In this document: positions 57,406 through 64,000 of the stretch, in pieces
How positions within the stretch are numbered: the stretch's first letter is position 1
Layout: the number at the start of each line of letters is the position of its first letter
Assembly (NCBI GenBank): GCA_028288165.1
Contig: JAQBOG010000006.1
Span: 1 to 64,000 of the forward strand
Direction: 5' to 3'
From: Sphingobacteriales bacterium
GTDB taxonomy: Bacteria > Bacteroidota > Bacteroidia > Sphingobacteriales > Sphingobacteriaceae
Length of the DNA: 64,000 nt
Notes under the pieces: model-generated
Databases searched by the model: none
The model's input: only the letters and a program-made list of their open reading frames with translations
What the model was told of the DNA's origin: nothing
Program-made: the position numbers and the translations under genes

Positions 57406-58815
57406 ATGAAACAATTATTTACCGCTTTCCTATTGCTTTTGGCCATTTATGCCAAAGGTGATATTACGCTTCCTGCTGTTTTAGGCAACAACATGGTTCT
57501 ACAGCAACAATCAACTGTTAAACTTTGGGGCTGGGGCAGTTCTACTGAAAAGATTTTTATTACCACTTCATGGGATAACAAAACAGATTCTGTGGTAGCT
57601 AACGGAAATGCAACGTGGCAATTGGATGTACAAACACCAAAAGCTGGCGGTCCGTACACAATCACGTTTAAAGGCAGAAACACCATCACCCTTTCCAATG
57701 TTTTAATTGGGGAAGTTTGGGTTTGTTCGGGTCAATCCAACATGGAATATCATGCTTTTTATAAAGGTTCCAGGGATGCGCAAGCCGAATTACCTTATGC
57801 CAATAACCCTAATATTCGATTTTTTCAGGTCCCTAAAATGACCGCTAAATATCCTCAGGAAAACTTAAATGCAAGTTGGGCGGCTTCTGATTCAAATACG
57901 CTTAAAAACTTTAGTCAGGTCGCCTATTTTTTCGGTAAGAAATTAAACAAAGATTTGAACGTCCCGATCGGGTTAATTCTTGCAGCTTGGGGAGGCACAC
58001 CCGCGGAAACCTGGACACCCACAGAGGCGATTAACAACGATAAATTATTAAAAGATGCCATAGCTGTTCAAAAACAAACTCCATGGTGGCCAAAAGATGC
58101 TGGTTTAGCATATAATAGCATGCTTGCACCACTTACAAATTTCAAAATTGCAGGTGCGCTTTGGTATCAGGGCGAAGGAAATACCGCAACTGCAACTACC
58201 TATAAAGAGCTTTTAAGTACCATGATCAACTCCTGGAGAAAGGAATGGAACAACGAATTTCCTTTCTATATCGTTCAAATCGGTCCTTACAAATACGGCA
58301 ACAAATATGTAGGATCCCTTATCCGCGAAGCACAAGCTAAAACAGCAGCCACTCTGCCAAAAACAGGCTACATATCCATTAATGACTTGGTTGATGATGT
58401 AAATGATATTCATCCATGGAACAAAAAAGAAGTTGGCGTACGGTTAGCGAACTTGGCTCTTGTGGATACCTATAAACAAAGTAAAATTGTAGGCAGAACA
58501 CCAGAATTTAAATCAATCAGTGTCCACAACAGTGAAATAACTGTCGAATTTAATAACGTTCCAACCAGCTTGATCGCCAAAAACAAAGAAATTGCAGATT
58601 TATTTATTGCTGGATCAGATCAGGTTTTTCATCCTGCACAAGGAAAAATTAAAAAAGGAAAACTTATTGTATCAAGCAAACTAGTTAAACAACCTGTTGC
58701 GGTAAGATATGCCTTTAGTAATGCTGCCACAGGCAATTTATTCACAAAAGAAGGCTTGCCTGTTGCTTCATTTAGGTCAGACGAATGGCCGCTTGATACG
58801 TCATCGGAAAAATAA
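57406..58815 (+). CDS. Secreted sialate O-acetylesterase-like protein
   Basis: LPAVLGNNMVLQQQSTVKLWGWG; GEVWVCSGQSNMEYH; GALWYQGEGNT; DVNDIHPWNKKEVGVRLA. Confidence 0.93.
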   Translation: MKQLFTAFLLLLAIYAKGDITLPAVLGNNMVLQQQSTVKLWGWGSSTEKIFITTSWDNKTDSVVANGNATWQLDVQTPKAGGPYTITFKGRNTITLSNVLIGEVWVCSGQSNMEYHAFYKGSRDAQAELPYANNPNIRFFQVPKMTAKYPQENLNASWAASDSNTLKNFSQVAYFFGKKLNKDLNVPIGLILAAWGGTPAETWTPTEAINNDKLLKDAIAVQKQTPWWPKDAGLAYNSMLAPLTNFKIAGALWYQGEGNTATATTYKELLSTMINSWRKEWNNEFPFYIVQIGPYKYGNKYVGSLIREAQAKTAATLPKTGYISINDLVDDVNDIHPWNKKEVGVRLANLALVDTYKQSKIVGRTPEFKSISVHNSEITVEFNNVPTSLIAKNKEIADLFIAGSDQVFHPAQGKIKKGKLIVSSKLVKQPVAVRYAFSNAATGNLFTKEGLPVASFRSDEWPLDTSSEK

Positions 58816-58864
58816 TTTGTACGCATTTAACTGATAATTGGAATTAAGATAGGTATCCACATAC

Positions 58865-58950
58865 TTTGGGCGTTTTAACAGGCTTTTGCTCCAATCTTTT
58901 TGCGATAGGGGCAAAAAGGATTTCCACGCAATCCTTAACGCATATAGCAT
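58865..58950 (+). repeat. Dispersed hairpin repeat, copy 8 (shorter, more divergent)
   Basis: tttgggcgttttaacaggcttttgctccaatctttttgcgataggggcaaaaaggatttccacgcaatccttaacgca. Confidence 0.8.
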
Positions 58951-59006
58951 ATCATTGAGCTTTTTATTCAAGTTATTTCAAAGCTGGTAATTACTATTAT
59001 TGTAAA

Positions 59007-60068
59007 ATGGTAAGCTTTAAAAACGTTTTATATCGTGTAGCCCATTGGGAAACGTGGGACTGGCGGATAAAATACATTCCACTCGTCCCTTTTTGGGTTT
59101 GGCATTGCATCCGTTCAGGTTCGTTTTGGTTCTTCACTCCCTCAAATCCCACCTTAACTTTCGGAGGGTTTGAAGGCGAAACTAAACAAGCCATAAACAG
59201 TCACCTTCCAATTGAGAGCTACCCTAATAGTATTTACATTCAAGCGCATTCAGATTTTAATTCTCTGGAAAAATTGGTGAAAAATAATTTCACATATCCA
59301 ATTGCTGTAAAGCCCAACATTGGCCGTATGGGTTTTATGTTCCGAATTATAAATAACCACTCAGAGCTTAAGCTTTATCATGAAAAGATGCCTGTAGACT
59401 ACATTATACAGGATTTGGTTAAGTATCCACTGGAAGTCAGTGTATTTTACTATCGGTTCCCAAACCAACAAGAAGGCGTTATAACGGGGTTTATCAAAAA
59501 GGAATTTCTACAGGTTATTGGTGATGGCAACTCCACATTGCTACAATTAATGCAAAACTATCCTCGAATACGTTTTCGGTTAGAGGAAATGAGATCGAAA
59601 CATAAAGAACACTTAAATATCGTGATTCCCGAAAATGAAATTTTCTATTTAAGTTATGCATTAAACCTGAGCAGAGGTGGTAAGCTAGTGAGTTTAGAAC
59701 ATGAAAAAGACAAACGTTTATTGAATGTTTTCGATAAGTTAAGTGCATTTTCTAAAACCCTTTATTACGGACGATATGATATTAAATGCCAGTCGGTGGA
59801 GGATCTTAAACAGGGCAAAAACTTTTCGATATTAGAGTTTAATGGAAGTGGAGCGGAGCCACATCATGTATATGGAAATGGGTTTACACTCTTTCAGGCT
59901 TGTAAAATATTGGCTCACCATTGGAATATTCTTTATAAAATATCGAAGTTAAATCATAAAAACGGGGTGCCTTACATGAAATTTACAGAAGGTTGGAAGT
60001 TAATGAAAACCTGTAGAAGGCGCTTTGCAATACTGGGTAAACTAGATTCTGAATTTCCTGTTTCTTAA
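59007..60068 (+). CDS. ATP-grasp protein (D-Ala-D-Ala ligase-like fold)
   Basis: YPIAVKPNIGRMGFMFRII; YIIQDLVKYPLEVSVFYYRF; RYDIKCQSVEDLKQGKNFSILEFNGSGAEP. Confidence 0.8.
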   Translation: MVSFKNVLYRVAHWETWDWRIKYIPLVPFWVWHCIRSGSFWFFTPSNPTLTFGGFEGETKQAINSHLPIESYPNSIYIQAHSDFNSLEKLVKNNFTYPIAVKPNIGRMGFMFRIINNHSELKLYHEKMPVDYIIQDLVKYPLEVSVFYYRFPNQQEGVITGFIKKEFLQVIGDGNSTLLQLMQNYPRIRFRLEEMRSKHKEHLNIVIPENEIFYLSYALNLSRGGKLVSLEHEKDKRLLNVFDKLSAFSKTLYYGRYDIKCQSVEDLKQGKNFSILEFNGSGAEPHHVYGNGFTLFQACKILAHHWNILYKISKLNHKNGVPYMKFTEGWKLMKTCRRRFAILGKLDSEFPVS

Positions 60069-60148
60069 GCTGCTTTTCATTTAAACACATTGGCTTTAAA
60101 GTTGATAAGAACTAAGTATCTATCTTCCAAAAAAGTGTAATAAAGCCG

Positions 60149-60844
60149 ATGAGTAGTACCAAAACCGAAGCTGGTATAATTAACGAATACCTCAAATATA
60201 TTGGCAATAACAGTTTTCCATGTATTGCTGCTAAAGCGGCGCTTGCCAGAGCACAAATAAAATGTTTGGTAGTGGGGCACATGGCTTGCCCTGCCGATGA
60301 CCAACATATTTTAAGCTTTTTATATGATTTTATCGATAGTTTTAGAAAATCAAAGGACCTTTATCACAGTGCAACTATTATTTTTAAGGAGCCTGCTGTG
60401 TTAAATGAAACTATTTTTGATCGGTTAATGTGGATGCGGCTTCAGGCTCTTTCGGATTTAGATGTTGTCAATTTTAGTTATGATAAAAGAGTAGAAAGCA
60501 ATCCAATCTTGCCTGAATTTAGCTTTAGCTTGAAAGAAGAGGCATTCTTTATTATAGGCCTGCATCCTGCCAACAGCAGAATTATCCGCCAGTTTAATTA
60601 CCCGGCCTTAACTTTTAACCCGCATACCCAGTTTGAACAATTACGCAACATGCATAAGTATGAAAAAATGCAAGAAGTAGTAAGAAAACGTGATTTAGAA
60701 GTTTCAGGTTCTATAAACCCCATGTTAACTAATTTTGGAGATGCTTCTGAAGTGTACCAATACAGCGGACAAACCTATGATCAAAATTGGAAGTGCCCAC
60801 TAAACATTCATCATGCAAAATCTAACAATAATTCCGCCTCGTAG
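60149..60844 (+). CDS. YqcI/YcgG-family protein (putative heme-dependent oxygenase relative)
   Basis: FPCIAAKAALARAQIKCLVVGHMACPADDQHILSFLYDFI; FFIIGLHPANSRIIRQFNYPALTFNPHTQFEQLR. Confidence 0.75.
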   Translation: MSSTKTEAGIINEYLKYIGNNSFPCIAAKAALARAQIKCLVVGHMACPADDQHILSFLYDFIDSFRKSKDLYHSATIIFKEPAVLNETIFDRLMWMRLQALSDLDVVNFSYDKRVESNPILPEFSFSLKEEAFFIIGLHPANSRIIRQFNYPALTFNPHTQFEQLRNMHKYEKMQEVVRKRDLEVSGSINPMLTNFGDASEVYQYSGQTYDQNWKCPLNIHHAKSNNNSAS

Positions 60845-61427
60845 TGGTACTTCTTTAATTCTAAAAAAGGGTCAGCGCTTAAAAGTAGTTGACGTTCAGG
60901 GGGAACAAGTTTCTGACCTCATTTGCTATAATGAGCACGATACAGGAGAATACGTATCATCTGGTAGAACCATAGATTATGCTGAAACAATCTTTTTGAC
61001 TACAAGCCATCCTTTCTATTCAAACCGTAGCAATATTATGTTTGAGATTGTAGAGGATACCGTTGGGCGGCATGATTTTTTATTAACGCCCTGCAGTGCA
61101 GATACTTTCAGGATCATTTACGGACATACTTCTCCTCATTGTGGTTGCTTCGGGAATCTTTGCAACGCGTTAAAACCTTATGGGATTAAGCCAGATAACA
61201 TTCCTGTAAGCTTCAATATATTTATGCATGTAACTGTAGATGGCACTACTGGCAAAGTGGATGTTCTCCCACCAAAAAGCAAAGCCAATGATTTTATTGT
61301 TATCGAAGCAAAAATGGACTTGATAATCGGTTTAACTGCTTGCTCAGCAGAGATGTCAAACAATTACGCTTTTAAGCCAATCGGCTACTCCATACTTGAT
61401 AGCTCTGATAACTCTCATATCTTTTAG
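60813..61427 (+). CDS. DUF1989 / urea-carboxylase-associated family protein
   Basis: IPPRSGTSLILKKGQRLKVVDVQGEQVSDLICYNEHDTGEYVSSGRTIDYA...FNIFMHVTVDGTTGKVDVLPPKSKANDFIVIEAKMDLIIGLTACSAEMSNNY. Confidence 0.8.
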   Translation: MQNLTIIPPRSGTSLILKKGQRLKVVDVQGEQVSDLICYNEHDTGEYVSSGRTIDYAETIFLTTSHPFYSNRSNIMFEIVEDTVGRHDFLLTPCSADTFRIIYGHTSPHCGCFGNLCNALKPYGIKPDNIPVSFNIFMHVTVDGTTGKVDVLPPKSKANDFIVIEAKMDLIIGLTACSAEMSNNYAFKPIGYSILDSSDNSHIF

Positions 61428-61434
61428 GCAATAC

Positions 61435-64000
61435 TTAACTAACTGCCGCCTTTGAAACTACAATACTGGCTGTTTGTTTAAGTACCTCCATAAGTATTTC
61501 AAGCTTAATGGGTTTGGATATATAATCATTCATCCCGGCTTGCAAACAGGCTGTACGATCTTCCGGTAATGCATTTGCTGTCATGGCTACAATTTGTGGT
61601 TGCACAATAGCTTCTGAACTTCGGATGGTACGTGTAGCTTGTAAACCGTCCATTTCAGGCATTAACATATCCATTAATATTACATCAAAAGGCGTCGCAG
61701 TCTGCATATCTACCGCTTCTTTTCCATTGTTTGCTATTTTCGGATCATAACCCAATTTATTAAGAACCCGCATGGCGAGTTTTTGATTGATCATATTATC
61801 CTCAGCAATCAAAATGCTCAAAGGGTACGCTTTAGCAAATTCTTCAGATAACACCGTTTGATTGCTTTTCTCGTCTGGGGCGATTGTTCCCTGATGCTTA
61901 AGCTCTAACTGAATTAACTTATATAGTTGTGCCTGTTTAATAGGTTTGGTTAATACCGAATTGAACAAATGCGGATATTTAGATTTACTTTCATCTCCAA
62001 CGGAACTTAAAAGTACGATTGGCATTTTCGGATATTTCAGTTTTATTTCGGTTGCCAGCATTACTCCATCCATTTCAGGCATTTGCATATCCGAAATTAT
62101 AAGATGGAAACTTTCACCAAGTTTTAGAATATCTAAAGCCTGCTTACCTGATGAGGCTAAAGTCGGACTTAGTTTCCAAAGTTCTAACTGAGCTTTTATG
62201 ATGCTTAGGTTTGTAGCATTATCATCAACCACTAAAACTTTTTTACCTACATTTTCTGTGGTATTAAATGACGCATATTGCCGAGTTGAATTTTGTGCTG
62301 CCTTGCACTGAATATAAAAGCTAAACGTAGTACCAACACCTTCCTGACTGCTAACGTTTACGTCGCCGCCCATCAGTTTAACTAAACGCTCGCTAATTGC
62401 CAAGCCAAGTCCGGTTCCTCCATACTTTCTGGTGGTTGAGGAATCCACTTGCGAAAACGCTTTAAACAATCGCGATAGTTTATCTTTTGGAATACCAATT
62501 CCTGAATCTTTCACATCAAAGCAAATTTGAAGCTCATCGCCAGCAGACTTATCCAAACGCACATGTACAAATACCTCCCCCTGATGGGTAAACTTCATGG
62601 CATTGCTTACCAGATTTAGTAATACTTGCCTTAAACGCAGACTATCACCAATGATCATAACAGGTAATAAATGATCTATTTGATACACTAAATCTAACCC
62701 TTGTTGAGCTGCTTTATTAGCAAATACATCTAAAACATTTTCTACACATTGGCGCAAGTCGAAATCATGGTGCTCTATTTCCATGTTACCACTTTCTATT
62801 TTAGAAAAATCTAGAATATCATTGATAACACCCAATAATGCATCGCCGCTAGTGTTGATAATATTTACATATTCTTCTTGTTCTTTGTTTAATGTGGTAC
62901 CCGAAAGTAAGCTTGCCATACCCATTACTCCATTCATTGGCGTCCGTATTTCATGACTCATGGTGGCTAAGAAGGCACTTTTTGCTTGATTTGCACGGTC
63001 AGCATCAGCTTTGGCAATCTCAGCTTCTTTACTTTTTACTTCAAGTTCAACGTTTAATAATTGCAGGTGTTCAGATTGGGATTGCAATTCTTCTGATTGA
63101 GCTTGAAGTTCTTCTGATTTTGATTGCAATTCGTGATTTACTCCTTTTAATGCTTCTGCCTGAACCCTTAATTCTTCTGCCTGCACTTCTAACTCTTCAG
63201 ATTTTCGCACTAATTCCGTTGTTCGATGTTCAACCTGATTTTCTAATTCCGCTTTTTGAGCTTCAATATCTCTAACCCGATAGCGGTAATAGGCTATGGC
63301 TCCTCCAACTACTAAAACAAAAGCCAATGTTCTAAACCACCAGGTTTGCCAAAATGGTGGGGTAATGGTTATTTTAAGGCTATAACCCCTTTGATTCTGA
63401 AAATCATTCGTATTAGAAGCTTTAACTTGAAATAAATACTCTCCCGGATCAAGGTTCGTATAAGTAGCTGTATGACGTGTACTTACATTCCAATCTTTAT
63501 CAAATCCATCTAACTTATAAGCATACTTAAGTTCATCATTCAAGCTGAAATCTAAAGAAGCAAAATCAATTGAAAATACAGACTGGCTATAATCGAGTGT
63601 AATTTCTTTAGTATAAGAAATATCCTTAACAAGTGGATTAGATCCATTTTTATTTCCACCAACGACAATGGGCTGGTTAAATATGGAGAAACCGGTAAGA
63701 ACCATTGGGAAGTTGTATGATCCTCTATTTATCTTATCAGGATGGAATTCATTAAAGCCATTTATCCCTCCAAAATAAATCGCTCCATTACTGCTTTTCA
63801 CGCCAGAATGGACTTTGAACTCTTCACTCTGTAAGCCATCAGTTGTGGTATAATTGGCAAATGTTTTTTTACCAATATTAAATTTAGAAACACCATTATG
63901 TGTACTAAGCCACAAATTTCCTGAATTATCTGGCACAATGGCGTGAATAATTTCATTAGGCAAACCGTCTTTAATTCCGTAAACCACAAACTTATTTGTT
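61435..64000 (-). CDS. Hybrid two-component sensor (propeller/Y_Y_Y-type sensor, HisKA, HATPase, two REC domains), 5' end beyond window
   Basis: [17 protein letters not shown]-type propeller; [37 protein letters not shown] and [14 protein letters not shown]. The provided ORF start at 63987 is probably internal. Confidence 0.92.
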   Translation of the reverse strand, partial: TNKFVVYGIKDGLPNEIIHAIVPDNSGNLWLSTHNGVSKFNIGKKTFANYTTTDGLQSEEFKVHSGVKSSNGAIYFGGINGFNEFHPDKINRGSYNFPMVLTGFSIFNQPIVVGGNKNGSNPLVKDISYTKEITLDYSQSVFSIDFASLDFSLNDELKYAYKLDGFDKDWNVSTRHTATYTNLDPGEYLFQVKASNTNDFQNQRGYSLKITITPPFWQTWWFRTLAFVLVVGGAIAYYRYRVRDIEAQKAELENQVEHRTTELVRKSEELEVQAEELRVQAEALKGVNHELQSKSEELQAQSEELQSQSEHLQLLNVELEVKSKEAEIAKADADRANQAKSAFLATMSHEIRTPMNGVMGMASLLSGTTLNKEQEEYVNIINTSGDALLGVINDILDFSKIESGNMEIEHHDFDLRQCVENVLDVFANKAAQQGLDLVYQIDHLLPVMIIGDSLRLRQVLLNLVSNAMKFTHQGEVFVHVRLDKSAGDELQICFDVKDSGIGIPKDKLSRLFKAFSQVDSSTTRKYGGTGLGLAISERLVKLMGGDVNVSSQEGVGTTFSFYIQCKAAQNSTRQYASFNTTENVGKKVLVVDDNATNLSIIKAQLELWKLSPTLASSGKQALDILKLGESFHLIISDMQMPEMDGVMLATEIKLKYPKMPIVLLSSVGDESKSKYPHLFNSVLTKPIKQAQLYKLIQLELKHQGTIAPDEKSNQTVLSEEFAKAYPLSILIAEDNMINQKLAMRVLNKLGYDPKIANNGKEAVDMQTATPFDVILMDMLMPEMDGLQATRTIRSSEAIVQPQIVAMTANALPEDRTACLQAGMNDYISKPIKLEILMEVLKQTASIVVSKAAVS

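Noticed and set aside
62892-63275. 127-aa plus-strand Leu/Ile-rich ORF
   Set aside because: Antisense of the repetitive coiled-coil ([15 protein letters not shown]) in the hybrid sensor kinase; artefact of codon composition.
1-64000. CRISPR arrays, tRNA/rRNA genes, intact transposases, phage genes
   Set aside because: Looked for regularly spaced direct repeats, tRNA-like folds and transposase/integrase ORFs; none seen by eye, although a dedicated scan was not possible.

Overview
The window looks like a chromosomal segment from a Bacteroidota bacterium, probably Sphingobacteriaceae/Pedobacter-like (inferred from a T9SS sorting domain, YDG/MBG domains, an UpxY-type antiterminator and AT-rich intergenic DNA). 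From left to right it contains: (1) an arsenic-resistance operon on the minus strand (ArsR, DUF6428-like Cys-rich protein, GNAT, ArsC, ACR3) with two near-identical putative ArsR boxes; (2) a giant modular secreted protein of about 2.7 kaa with a T9SS-type C-terminus; (3) a roughly 36-kb minus-strand exopolysaccharide locus (about 12.2-48.3 kb) with Wza, UpxY, Wzc, Wzx, Wzy-like and WcaJ-like proteins, more than a dozen glycosyltransferases, amino-sugar/N-formyl-sugar genes, and an exosortase next to a 77-aa candidate substrate; (4) a plus-strand glycosyltransferase/heptose-type operon; (5) signalling genes, two SGNH/sialate-esterase-type enzymes, and a small ATP-grasp / YqcI-YcgG / DUF1989 cassette; (6) the C-terminal part of a hybrid two-component sensor that runs off the right edge. 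The observations most worth following up are the exosortase with its near-minimal substrate, a shared ops-like leader motif upstream of both wza and upxY, an eight-copy intergenic hairpin repeat family with compensatory stem changes, and the ATP-grasp/hemoprotein/DUF1989 cassette. All functional names are by eye from the translated ORFs; no database search was run.
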